Positions 36,301 to 44,664 of a stretch of DNA of 64,000 bases are shown here, in pieces (position 1 is the stretch's first letter; every line of letters begins with the position of its first letter). Under the pieces are notes generated by a model. The model saw nothing but the letters and a program-made list of their open reading frames with translations. It did no database searches and was not told the DNA's origin. This stretch comes from Symsagittifera roscoffensis (taxonomy: Eukaryota; Xenacoelomorpha; Acoela; Convolutidae), in the NCBI RefSeq assembly GCF_963678635.1, contig NC_087068.1, positions 53,902,213-53,966,212 of the forward strand. The letters run 5' to 3'. Made by a program: the position numbers and the translations under genes.

Positions 36301-39300
36301 GTCCGATACAAGAAAAGGGGAGAAGAATCCCAATTCATATACAAGATAAAGTCGAAAAAGAAATCGAGAAGTTATTGACAGAAGGTCATATAACAAAACT
36401 TGATAAGTGTACAAGTGATTGCTTTATCGCCCCGATTGTGATAACAGTAAAGAAGGACGACTCAATAAAATTGGCAATGGACGCGAAACCAATCAATAGA
36501 CAATTGTTTAAAAACAAATACCAAATGCCGAACGTAGACGAACTTATTGATGGGGTAAGCCAGATTGTAACCGAAAACAAAAAGGGTACGCTATATTTTT
36601 CGGTGTTAGATTTGAAATATGCGTACAGTCAACTAAAATTGGCTGCGGATACAGCTAGGCAATGTAACTTTAACATTGTGGGCGGAAAAGCAACCGGAAC
36701 TTACAGATTCTTGACAGGATTCTACGGACTAGCAGATATGCCAGCTGAATTTCAAAAGGCTATGGATAGAACCATCAATCATGCTAAAAACACATTCTGT
36801 TTCCTGGATGACATACTTATTGTGTCAAAGGGAAGTGAAACCGAACATGCCAACCTAGTAGAAGCAGTATTAAAGAAATTGGATGCGGAAAATTTGGCAC
36901 TGAAACTATCAAAATGTGAATTTTTTAAACAAGAAGTGAATTGGTTGGGTCATCATCTCTCAGAAGAAGGAGTTAGACCGAAGATCACTAAAACGGAAGC
37001 GGTAGTAAACTTGAACCCGCCGAAATCCCTAAAACAACTAAGGTCATTTCTAGGAAGCATAAATCATCTAGCAAAATTTATACCTAACGTAGCAAGTCTG
37101 ACAGAAAAATTAAGACCTCTTCTTAAAGAAGAAAATCAAAAGAAAAAGTTAAAAAACATGAAACTCCCGGTGAAAAAATTCGAGTGGGGGGATGTTCACA
37201 CAGAAGCATTTAATGCTATAAAAGGAGCTGTGGCAAATATTACGAAAGTGCATTATTTTGATGCAAATCGACAAACACGAGTTAAGTGCGATGCCAGCCA
37301 TGATGGACTAGGGTCCACTTTAGAACAACAAAATGATGAAGGGTTGTGGGTCCCAATTTCGTTCGCATCTCGATACCTAAATGCTCAAGAAAAAAAATAT
37401 TCAACAAATGAGTTGGAACTATTGGCAGTTGTTTGGGCAGTAGACAGATATAAACACTATCTTCTGGGGAAACCATTTACCATCGCAACTGACCATAAAG
37501 CTCTTACAACAGCATTGGATGTTAATCAATCAAACAAGACCTATCAGTCACGCTTAACCCGGTGGGTTGACCGGTTACTGCCGTATCAGTTCAACATAGT
37601 TCACATTCCGGGGAGGGACATGGGCATAGTTGATTATTTATCGCGTGATCCTTTCAATGATCCCTGGCCCGAATCAGAATTAGACGAAAAGTTTGTAGTA
37701 GCTACGATAAACTCCTTTCATGAAGCGTTCGACTGCTGGAACAGTAGGCTTAAAGATTCAAGTTCGCTCAACCGGAACGAAAACGTTCTAGAATGTTCTA
37801 GAAGGAATGTTAGGAAACAGTCATCAAGTAATGGTTGCTATAGCAACCAAAACGGTCAAAACCGAACAAAGCTCGACCGGAACGAGAGAAAAAAGTTTCC
37901 ACGACTGCAAAAACAGCTAAACACAACAGTTCAACAGAAACAAATCACTTTTTCGTCAAATCAACCCAGCAAACAGTCAGTCTCAAAAAATTGCAAAATA
38001 AAAAAACGACCAGTACCGAAAAAAATAGAAAAAACAGACTCAAGAATCGAGATGTCAGAAAATACAAACAAAACATACGACTGGTGGTCCAGCTCACCAC
38101 AAGATTGGCGGAATGAGGAGCGTGAAGAAAGCTTAATGGACCCAAAGTGGAACCGATCATTTTCCACCAACAACGAACTCTCGGGAGAAGAGGAAATCAC
38201 AGAGACAGTACAACGTACAAGAAAGATTATACGAGGAGGAAGAAAAAATAGGGACAGCTCAGACAGCGAAACACGTCAACAACAACGAGTAAAATGGTCG
38301 CTGGAACCGGAACAACAACGAATAGCGGACCAAAGACTGCTCTCTTTCTGGCAACTAATAGGCGGAGAAAACAATGTTCAGGAAAATCGAGAACTGGTGG
38401 CCGATACTCAAGAAGTCAGAGAAAATCTGGAAGACGAATTCAATCCAACATCGTCAAAACCGATCGCATCGACAGAACGAAAACTCAGTGAGGTGAACGT
38501 AATAGAAGTCGACCTAACAACCACAGAAGAGGCGGAGAGTGAGGAGGAAGTGTGCTCAATCCAACCGCCAAAGGGTCTAGGAAAGTTAAGGCTGCAAAAG
38601 CAGCAACAAGTAGAGACTCTGGACAACCTCGCAAAACTGTTCGACAAAAACTTACTAGCAGAACTGACCACAGAAGACACGTGGATGGACCGCCTCAGGA
38701 GAGTGATAGAGAGAGGGGACAAACAAGGATTCGAACTGATGGGACCCTATACAAATCCGTTGTGGTCGCAGATGGCAGTTCAGGACGACTGCATCTTGGT
38801 GAATAATCGGCTAGCAGTACCAGTTCAACTACGACAAGCTGTCCTGAAACGAATACATCGGGGACACCCAGGACAGGAAGCGATGTTGGGAGCAGCGCAA
38901 TATCTGTGGTGGCCACACATGAATAAGGACATCGTGAATTTGGCAGAGGAGTGCCGTAGTTGTACCAGATATGGTAAGAATGTAAAATACCTTATTTCGA
39001 AAAATTCGTCAAAACCACTACCACTGCTCACGCAGCCGGGACAGGAGGTACAACTAGACTATGCGGGGCCTATAGAAAATCAAAAAGGAAAAAAAATCTA
39101 TCTTTTAGTAGCTATTGATCGATTCTCAAAATTTCCATCTGTGAAGGTTACAAAATCCACAAGCGGAAAAAGCACAGTAAAATTCTTGAGATCGTATATC
39201 GACACTCATGGAGTCCCTGAATCAATTCGTTCGGATCAATTTTCAGGCTTTAAGGGTAAAACTCTAAAAAAATTTTGTTCGGAACTCAATATCGAGCAAA

Positions 39301-42300
39301 AATTCTGTCCGGTGGGGGATCACAGAGGTTGTGGGTTGGTTGAACGTACAATTCAAACAATAAAGAGAAGACTGGGAGTGATGATGCTCGATGAAAATAA
39401 TAAATCAATCAAATTATGTCTCAGTATTATAATGCGAGATTTACGATGGAACAAGCAGAAAACAATTCAAGTATCCCCGTTCCAAGCACATTTCGGCAGA
39501 CTACCAAAAACAGAATTTAAAATTGTGAGGGATAGGTTTTTAAATAATTCTGATTCTTTAGACAAACAACACTTGGAACGCTCAGCACTGACTGCGTCTC
39601 AAATGAAAAGGAGGATTGACCAGTCAAGAGAGAATCTCAAGATAGTGCGCAAGGGACAACTGAGCAGGGATACAAGCCCACTGCACAAGCAGCAGATAAC
39701 ATCGGACAGAGACAAAGAAAGAGCCAAAGCCCTAAAGGAATTGTTGGAAGCGAACGCCCGCTGGAACTACGAAAGAAGGGACGCAGCTAAAAATGACATC
39801 AGGAAATTAGTGGACGAGACAGGTCAACTCAATCCCGACCTTCGAAAAGAAATGATTTACTCTTGGGAAAAAGGATTTGTGGAAGATAAAGTAGAAAACC
39901 AATGCAAGTCACCACCCAAGACAATACTTAGAAAGGACCCCCTAAGGAAAAGCGGACAAGCCCTAACCAGACCACTAAAGGGGAAAATAGCTTCAGAAAC
40001 GGAATCAACAATTAAGACATCGGCCGGTTCGATCTATAGAAAATCGGACATAGCTCAATCAAAAACCGTACTTACACAAGAAAAACAGAGAAGCAAAAGT
40101 AAAAGTCCATCGTCGGAACCTACAAAAAAGTTCAAACGAATCAGTTCTCCAGAACTACTAGAGGAGTTGGAATCGGAGGACGAACTCCAAGGAGAAATGG
40201 AAATCGCAAATGAAATGGACCCAATAGAGCGCTTTCAGAAGAGCCAAACAATCGTCACTTCTAAGGACACAGAAGCCGGGGGAGGATTGAATCTTGCTAT
40301 AAAAAAAGCAAAAGCAAATTTGGCGGGACCAAAATCATCAGAGGAAATAATCACGAACAAGCCGGAAAAAAGCGGAAAAGAGAAGAAAGGCCGAAGCAAA
40401 CAACAACAGGGGACAAACGCAAACCAAACTGCGACTGCAGTCAACTCGGAACAAGAGCAAGCAATATCTAAGCCGGATTCGGTCACAGTAGATACCAAAA
40501 TCCAGTCGAGTTCTACGCCGAAAACCAAACAGCGTCCGAAACTGAAGGGCATTGACGCGCACACCCCTCTTGAAGATATAGTGGAGACTTTTCACAATAG
40601 AAATTTGGCACCATCTGACTGGGAAAAGTACGCGGACCAATTGTTAAAAAGAGGAGTGCAGCGAGTTGCGGATGAACTTAGAGAAAATCCTCAAAAAGGC
40701 TCAGAATTGGATACGAATTTCGAACCACCACAAGGATTCTCGGACGAATCAAGTGCGGAAGAGTCAGGTGTTCGAAGGAGTTCAAGACAAACAAAAAATA
40801 AAGAACCCAAACGTTTCGGAGATCCGATAAAACATTCAATCAAAGAAATATCCGAAAGTCTTACAGGCAGAAGTCTTTTGAAGGAGGCACTTAAAGAATA
40901 CAGAAACCAGCTGAGAGAGTTCAAAGATCGGGAAGACAGACCTTTGGAATCAAAAGTGCGGCGACTCGAAAGACATTTATTTATGCGAAAATTCGGATAT
41001 GCCACTTTAGATGAAGGAGTAGATTGGAACCCGAGTTGGGAAATTGAGCTAGAGGAAAACTGAAATCTACATAATCCAAAAACTGTCATTCATCTTAAGA
41101 ACTTTCTTCCGAACTGAGTAAATTAAAACTCTTTTAAATAAATTATCCTACTGATGTTGTATAATTTATTTCTTTCACCGAGGGGGGTGTGTCATACCGC
41201 TACTGCAGTAGCAGTACTCACTATACGGATGTACAGCCAACCTCTGGTGTTAAATCATTATTTTATGGTACGCTCAAGGTCATACATAAGTGATGACACT
41301 GAGACTAAGTGAGAGATCAGAGTACTTAACAACGATCTATCTCTCAGTACATAAGAAAACAAAGAAAAGAAAAAATCTAAATTCAATCTTCTAAATAAAG
41401 TATTGAATTCCAACTTGTTTTCAATTTGATATCGCAACGCATATCACACCTATAAAGACCCTATTTTGCGAAACTCCTATGCGTCGCTATTTTCGTAAGC
41501 GCCTTAGAGAACGTCACTAAATCGTATGGTCCGTTTTCAAACGTTTTTGTTAGTTTTTTTTTTCAAATGCGAGTAAATAGATTATTAGTATGTGAGACTA
41601 TAGTATTAAAAATGTGAAGAAATACCTCTAATCATCAGGTATATCTGGGCGTTGAAGAAAATGAGAAACGACAATGGCATGTAGGTGAAAATGACAGTGG
41701 TGCACAGCATGAAGGGGGTCAGTGACCTCCAGCCCTCGTCACACACGAAAGTGGACTGCGGGTCACCGGCTGATTCCGTCACGTATGGCCACACCACAGT
41801 TATGGGCACGTAAGTTATGGTCGGAATGAGCCATGCAAACGAGATCATACGCATGACATTTTTGATGTTGTGTTTATACTTCTGAAATTTGGTGATTGTC
41901 ATGTACCTGAAAAAAAGGCAAAAGAATTTGATTTCACACCAAGTGCGGTATGAAATTTTTTTAGAAAAACAAACAAACCAAAATTGCTGTTTTTGGTGAT
42001 TTTTGGAAGGTTTTCTTCATACTCTCAAAAGAGCTATCCAGCCTTAATTTACATGTACAATGCCGTATTCAGGCACTTCGAATCTCTGAAGTATCTCTGA
42101 GGTAATTTTTTTAAAAATGAGAAAATTAATCGAGGACCCTGTCGGGATTCGTACCCGTAACCATTGGGTTCAAATTCAAAAAATTAAGACGCTTCAACTC
42201 ACCTATCAAAAGTGACAATAATTAACGACAAAACTGACGTGGAAGTCGCAATGTAATCACTACACAACCACACAATACACATTGAACTGCCGAAAGTCCA

Positions 42301-42639
42301 TTTTCCCGACAGTTTGTAATAAATTGACATTGGAAAGGTGAAGGAAACCACCAAAAGGTCACTGGAGGTCAAACTTATTAAGGGGAAATTAGTGGGAGTT
42401 CGCAGTCGTCTGTCTTTGCAGAAAGATAAAATTACCGACAAATTACCCAAAACAGCGATGAGTATTATAGGACTGACTATACCGATTATGATGTAACATT
42501 GAATGGGTTGATATTGGTACATCTCGAAAACATCCGAAGAGTTTGTCGGCTCTGACGAGAGAGGAGTTTCCTCGGAAATGGGAAAATTGTGTGTGAAAGT
42601 TGTGACGTCTGGAACTGAAAAATAGTTGTGATTGTCCAT
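26278..42639 (-). CDS. Aminergic class A GPCR (muscarinic/histamine H3-like), four coding exons, 658 aa
   Basis: Plasma-membrane receptor expected to sense an amine such as acetylcholine or histamine and signal through a G protein. Joined exons: 42639-42203, 41906-41626, 29663-29489, 27361-26278 (1977 bp), with splice phases 2, 1 and 2 agreeing at each junction. Seen: an N-glycosylation site (NSS) in the N-terminus; G-N in TM1; LTSSDLL in TM2; in TM3 a conserved cysteine and WLCSDY, giving Asp3.32-Tyr3.33 as in muscarinic and H3 receptors; DRY at 145-147; an ECL2 cysteine; CWCPY in TM6 (about 591-595); NPILY in TM7. The third intracellular loop is about 338 residues (240-577). Muscarinic Asn6.52 is Ser here and Tyr7.39 is Val, so the ligand is uncertain. 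Introns hold a Gypsy element and a MITE. Confidence 0.9.
27365..28546. other. Receptor intron 3, first part: no gene
   Basis: AT-rich intronic sequence between exon 4 and the inverted-repeat element. No coding or repeat structure that I can support. Confidence 0.6.
28551..29282. mobile_element. 732-bp MITE-like element with ~310-bp terminal inverted repeats
   Basis: The left arm (28551-about 28860) is the near-perfect reverse complement of the right arm (about 28972-29282), with a ~110-bp loop. The ends are CAGTGCTGATTTAAATTATC and its complement, flanked on both sides by TA (28549-28550 and 29283-29284), which is the target duplication of the Tc1/mariner/pogo superfamily. It has no transposase. 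The two arms encode the same peptide on opposite strands only because they are inverted copies. It lies in receptor intron 3. Confidence 0.9.
29335..29470. repeat. TTAATGTTA-type low-complexity repeat
   Basis: Degenerate tandem arrangement of TTAATGTTATTG/AAATTAATG units immediately downstream (on the gene strand) of exon 3. Confidence 0.6.
29489..29663 (-). CDS. Receptor exon 3 (third intracellular loop)
   Basis: A GC-richer island bounded by TTTTCAG|CC and CGAG|GTACTAAC. Joined to exon 2 it gives ...LMIRANAEKLKLSE, and to exon 4 ...TSSRRSTSTSQ. The encoded 58 residues are acidic and hydrophilic (DDYSDTSTSS) and include candidate phosphorylation sites. Phases 1 and 2 agree with the neighbours; the frame differs from the longest minus-strand open frame here. 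Confidence 0.8.
29670..32225. other. Receptor intron 2, first part: no gene
   Basis: Unique AT-rich intronic sequence. Short minus-strand frames at 30383-30565 and 31775-32038 carry no recognised motif and no splice context. Confidence 0.55.
32228..32777 (+). repeat. Dispersed ~550-bp repeat, copy B
   Basis: Same family as 23261-23807 (inverted) and 44665-45184. Starts with CCGACTTTCGATACGAAAGT, has the CGCG-rich palindromic block near 32463-32495, and ends with AAGGCAGTCGGAAC plus about 40 further shared bases. It lies inside receptor intron 2, upstream of the Gypsy element. Confidence 0.85.
32780..34247. other. Receptor intron 2 before the Gypsy insertion: no gene
   Basis: AT-rich sequence. 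A stretch at about 33160-33330 (GTTGCAAATTGCCATTTTGG and neighbours) looks like a badly diverged partial copy of the dispersed repeat. Low-complexity C- and G-rich tracts occur at 34160-34225. Confidence 0.5.
34243..34247. other. 5' target site duplication CCTAT
   Basis: CCTAT immediately before the 5' LTR; the same five bases follow the 3' LTR at 41449-41453. A 5-bp duplication is usual for Ty3/Gypsy insertion. Confidence 0.9.
34248..34506 (+). repeat. 5' LTR (259 bp)
   Basis: Begins TGTCATACCGC and ends ATATCACA, so it has the usual TG...CA ends. It contains a probable polyadenylation signal AATAAA at 34452-34457. It looks identical to 41190-41448. Its last base is also the A of the gag start codon. 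Confidence 0.97.
34506..41063 (+). CDS. Gag-Pol polyprotein of the Gypsy element, 2185 aa
   Basis: One frame encodes, in order: Gag with a zinc region (C317-x2-C-x7-H-x3-C332 and a standard C339-x2-C-x4-H-x4-C352 knuckle); an aspartic protease with VDTGSP (D454); reverse transcriptase with FSVLDLKYAY (D702) and FLDD (D768-D769); RNase H starting KCDAS (D929) and with TDHKAL; an integrase zinc domain (H1451, H1454, C1483, C1486) and a catalytic triad D1518, D1577, E1613, spaced D-x58-D-x35-E. After the integrase, about 500 residues are highly charged (K, E, S-rich) and end in an RRSSRQ...KRFGDP motif and a short tryptophan-containing tail. There is no frameshift between Gag and Pol, so processing must rely on proteolysis. 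The start is the first ATG after the LTR border. Confidence 0.95.
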   Translation: MAQPAGFAAQDNRTDMGIPVFWASANLDPPWQFKIWFEQFLMAVTVKENVNPEIILEEPKDILEEPPPRPETPRDGENEDARNARILRDKLARDRVALENEEKRTRGPRVGHNVFYNEVQKKLVSRLFLSLGTEGKKRFLQKNPHAEISKMTFREVTDLAEVSFQKVKCVTYERYKLFTRMQESGESLESFHAALTAQAARSELGTLENEIVRDLFISKMKNMTLQDTLTFETLDPEEVLKRAIKFEHSKLTTMAFQKTNAAAAGGSSSNYTSGVRIKQEPVMAVRNLGGKTKTPNRRENNNRQNNNKNQNTKTKPCNRCGRMFEQGHLKNCPAMGKDCKNCGKPNHFAKMCRSQQVSEIAEDSEESIVECDQISEGVGSCSEFEVMLIHTHLPENERVSKYVKDRINEMRKETNGKVVRVQKIDSIRDPTLNRVKSLKAMVRIDNQIIQLTVDTGSPVSFLNWATTKEIMEKSNKVRFIPSDKLNLQTKFVDYNKQPISILGALKTNLRSAGWEVKGATFLVSERKTRCIMGLDLQGQVGIVTTQRTAPKELTRFDVLMCEQSEGWKEKFFNKFKNLFERQGISKNHIASSKFKYPLCPIQEKGRRIPIHIQDKVEKEIEKLLTEGHITKLDKCTSDCFIAPIVITVKKDDSIKLAMDAKPINRQLFKNKYQMPNVDELIDGVSQIVTENKKGTLYFSVLDLKYAYSQLKLAADTARQCNFNIVGGKATGTYRFLTGFYGLADMPAEFQKAMDRTINHAKNTFCFLDDILIVSKGSETEHANLVEAVLKKLDAENLALKLSKCEFFKQEVNWLGHHLSEEGVRPKITKTEAVVNLNPPKSLKQLRSFLGSINHLAKFIPNVASLTEKLRPLLKEENQKKKLKNMKLPVKKFEWGDVHTEAFNAIKGAVANITKVHYFDANRQTRVKCDASHDGLGSTLEQQNDEGLWVPISFASRYLNAQEKKYSTNELELLAVVWAVDRYKHYLLGKPFTIATDHKALTTALDVNQSNKTYQSRLTRWVDRLLPYQFNIVHIPGRDMGIVDYLSRDPFNDPWPESELDEKFVVATINSFHEAFDCWNSRLKDSSSLNRNENVLECSRRNVRKQSSSNGCYSNQNGQNRTKLDRNERKKFPRLQKQLNTTVQQKQITFSSNQPSKQSVSKNCKIKKRPVPKKIEKTDSRIEMSENTNKTYDWWSSSPQDWRNEEREESLMDPKWNRSFSTNNELSGEEEITETVQRTRKIIRGGRKNRDSSDSETRQQQRVKWSLEPEQQRIADQRLLSFWQLIGGENNVQENRELVADTQEVRENLEDEFNPTSSKPIASTERKLSEVNVIEVDLTTTEEAESEEEVCSIQPPKGLGKLRLQKQQQVETLDNLAKLFDKNLLAELTTEDTWMDRLRRVIERGDKQGFELMGPYTNPLWSQMAVQDDCILVNNRLAVPVQLRQAVLKRIHRGHPGQEAMLGAAQYLWWPHMNKDIVNLAEECRSCTRYGKNVKYLISKNSSKPLPLLTQPGQEVQLDYAGPIENQKGKKIYLLVAIDRFSKFPSVKVTKSTSGKSTVKFLRSYIDTHGVPESIRSDQFSGFKGKTLKKFCSELNIEQKFCPVGDHRGCGLVERTIQTIKRRLGVMMLDENNKSIKLCLSIIMRDLRWNKQKTIQVSPFQAHFGRLPKTEFKIVRDRFLNNSDSLDKQHLERSALTASQMKRRIDQSRENLKIVRKGQLSRDTSPLHKQQITSDRDKERAKALKELLEANARWNYERRDAAKNDIRKLVDETGQLNPDLRKEMIYSWEKGFVEDKVENQCKSPPKTILRKDPLRKSGQALTRPLKGKIASETESTIKTSAGSIYRKSDIAQSKTVLTQEKQRSKSKSPSSEPTKKFKRISSPELLEELESEDELQGEMEIANEMDPIERFQKSQTIVTSKDTEAGGGLNLAIKKAKANLAGPKSSEEIITNKPEKSGKEKKGRSKQQQGTNANQTATAVNSEQEQAISKPDSVTVDTKIQSSSTPKTKQRPKLKGIDAHTPLEDIVETFHNRNLAPSDWEKYADQLLKRGVQRVADELRENPQKGSELDTNFEPPQGFSDESSAEESGVRRSSRQTKNKEPKRFGDPIKHSIKEISESLTGRSLLKEALKEYRNQLREFKDREDRPLESKVRRLERHLFMRKFGYATLDEGVDWNPSWEIELEEN
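34507..34527 (+). other. Primer binding site, tRNA-Ser type, inside the gag frame
   Basis: Starts with TGG directly after the LTR and reads TGGCGCAGCCAGCAGGATTC, the complement of a tRNA 3' end with acceptor stem, T stem CCTGC and T-loop GAATC. This pattern matches eukaryotic tRNA-Ser, which some insect Gypsy elements such as 17.6/297 are known to use. It is also codons 2-8 of gag. Confidence 0.8.
41064..41189 (+). other. 3' untranslated region and polypurine tract of the Gypsy element
   Basis: The 126 bp after the gag-pol stop contain one AATAAA and end in the purine-rich GAGGGGGGTG directly before the 3' LTR, the expected plus-strand primer site. Confidence 0.8.
41190..41448 (+). repeat. 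3' LTR (259 bp)
   Basis: Same sequence as the 5' LTR as far as I can read, with TG...CA ends and AATAAA at about 41394-41399. Followed by the CCTAT target duplication. Confidence 0.97.
41626..41906 (-). CDS. Receptor exon 2 (DRY to end of TM5)
   Basis: The acceptor TTTTTTTTCAG|GTACATG completes the Arg codon and gives DRYMTITKF. The exon covers ICL2, TM4 (with the conserved Trp in FAWLIPTI), ECL2 with a cysteine that can pair with TM3, and TM5 with the conserved proline (YMPLSF). The donor is AGAG|GTATTT (phase 1) just after TM5. The next intron is about 12 kb (41625-29664) and contains the intact Gypsy element. Confidence 0.88.
42131..42202 (-). repeat. tRNA-like/SINE fragment at the start of receptor intron 1
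   Basis: On the minus strand, starting at the splice donor, GTGAGTTGAAGCGTCTTAA resembles a Ser/Leu-type A box. About 40 bp on, ACGGGTACGAATCCCGAC resembles a T arm and B box. There is no full cloverleaf. It looks like a truncated SINE whose 5' end coincides with the exon border. Confidence 0.4.
42203..42639 (-). CDS. Receptor exon 1 (N-terminus, TM1-TM3)
   Basis: Starts at ATG 42639, the first in-frame methionine before a short hydrophilic N-terminus with one NSS glycosylation site. It covers TM1 to the end of TM3 and ends in the DRY codons: the donor is GATAG|GTGAGT (phase 2, splitting the Arg codon). A 5' untranslated exon cannot be excluded; no promoter is evident. The intron that follows (42202-41907) is 296 bp. 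Confidence 0.88.
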
Positions 42640-44660
42640 CTTTTCGTGTGTGTTTATAGCCCAGGGTATTACACGCTCTGGTACTCTGTACTGGACGAAA
42701 TGTTTTTGCTGCTAAAACATTTTTTTTTTTTGTAGATAAATTTAGAAAGTATATTAGACTTGTTCAATAAATGAAAATCATCATAAAACAATTTGGTTAG
42801 GAAGAAAAACAGGTAATTGAAAGGAAATAAGAATATATAATTTTACCATGTATTCATATTGAAAGTAACTTAGAAATTGACATAAGCGAGTAACTGCTTT
42901 AGTTTTATTGCTTGATCTCAATAAAAACCAAGTTGATTCTCATTAAAGAATAATATTATGAACCGGAAAAAGGTTTTCAATCTAAGAAATCCAGGGAAAA
43001 TGTTAAAAAAATCAGTTTCGCATTTAATTTCAAAACATCGTACATTCTGCTTCGTATATTACGCTATATTTAAACGCCACTACAAATTATGCTTTTCTTC
43101 AAAATAAATTTACAATTTAATAAGTTTTGAAGATTTTGAATTTTTCTAACGGCAAAAAATAGCAATTTTTCGAAACTGTTGCTCAATAATTTAAAGGCCA
43201 GAACAATGTAAAATTCAGGTAAATTGATTAGCGGATTTAAGGGTATGGGTGCAAAACTTTCCAAAACTTTTCATCCGCCTGCAAAGAAAATTTTCAAAAA
43301 CTGAACTTTCTCAAGTTAAAGGCGCAGAAAAGTTTCTCGAATTAGGGTCTTTGCAGTGTTCCCAAAGAGCTTGAAAAATAATTTGGCCGACTGAAAAGAA
43401 AAGATTAAAAAAACTCGAACGGTTTTTGAAAAAACGTTACCTTCGCTCCTCAAGATTATCGCAGATCCACGCTTGGTTAATTATGATGAAAAGAGTTGAA
43501 ATACACAAAGTGTGCTTCTTTTTTCATATTTTACATAAAAATTGCGGACCATATCAAAAAATGCTGTTATAACCAGAATTATTTTGTTATTCTAAAATTT
43601 GCCATGCCAGAAATGCTGAAATAAAATTGCATTCTGAAACGGTGTCAGACTAGTCGAACACAATCAGCTCACCGGAATTTAAAAACGAGATTAAATCTCA
43701 ATCCTAAATAAACGGGAGATTAAAACACACCAAACAGAATTGAGAAGTTGCAAAGTTTTACAAATTGTGGGACGCAGCAGGCCACCAGTTTTGGTACATC
43801 GGAAATTAAATCTACATTAAAAACATGCTCCCAAATATAATGTTTGGAATTATGATACCCATAGAGGCAAAAACATTAATGACATGGCCGTACTTGGCCG
43901 TTTATACTTGGTACCATAAAACATATAGCGCGATAATTGTTCCAAATTGGCCAAGCCCTCAAACAATGATCACAGGTAAAATATCTTGAAAAATTGACAT
44001 CAAAACGTCAATATCTTTCAAATGATTTCAAAAAATCCGTTCAAAAATGCTTGTTGCAAAACAGAAAAAAAAGAGTTATGAGAATTTGAAAAATGCTAAT
44101 TTGGTCATCTCTGTTAATTGACGCGCTCAGTATTTTTATAGCAGAGCGAAAGCGCTCGAATCAGATTAAATGAAACGAAGCAACCTTGTTGTTTCTTTTT
44201 CAAAAAAAGAAACTGAAAACTTGTGCTCAGGTGTTCTTCAAAAATTTTCAATTTTAATTTGAAGGATTGACAGCATGTTTTAATACAGTTTGAAATATTT
44301 TATTTGCTCTGAGTTTAAAATAATACGAAATAATCTGAAACTATTTTTTGCGAGGTAATCAGGTTTCCAAATAGTTATTTTTTATGCTTATGGTTAATTA
44401 TTGCCTGTTAAGTTTTGGATTCTGATGTTATCATTTGCAAAACTGAAAAACCACAATTATTAAGAGCATTTGTTTACAGAAAATTTAAAACATTTTTATA
44501 GTTTTCACGCCATTTAAAATCTGGGAGTTTTTTTTTTTTCATTTGGAGACAAATCAATTGTGCGTTAAAGCAAGTTTTCGTTGATTAAAAAAAAAGCATT
44601 TTATCAGATCCTATCTCCGTGCTTTTTGGACATTGCAAGCACTCTAAATTACTCAAATGT
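42640..44660. other. Upstream of the receptor gene: no recognised gene
   Basis: This stretch should hold the receptor promoter. On the minus strand TATAAA lies 12 bases before the ATG, too close for a TATA box of that start. 43900-44200 shares short phrases (AGCGCGATAATTGTTCC, CAAATTGGCC) with the dispersed repeat and may be an old, scrambled copy. Confidence 0.45.
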
Positions 44661-44664
44661 TTTT

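Larger units (their letters stand above)
34248..41448 (+). mobile_element. Complete Ty3/Gypsy LTR retrotransposon in receptor intron 2
   Basis: 7,201 bp bounded by two 259-bp LTRs that appear identical, with a perfect 5-bp target duplication, a tRNA-Ser-type primer binding site, a purine-rich tract before the 3' LTR and one uninterrupted 2185-codon gag-pol frame with all catalytic residues in place. These are signs of a recent and possibly still active insertion. It is inserted antisense to the receptor gene, so its own polyadenylation signals do not read in the sense of the host transcript. No envelope gene is present. Confidence 0.97.

Noticed and set aside
39645-41063. Envelope gene at the 3' end of the Gypsy element
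   Set aside because: The region is one continuous charged extension of pol with no signal peptide, fusion peptide or membrane segment.
42651-42656. TATAAA just upstream of the receptor ATG
   Set aside because: Only 12 bp before the start codon, so it cannot place transcription upstream of that ATG.
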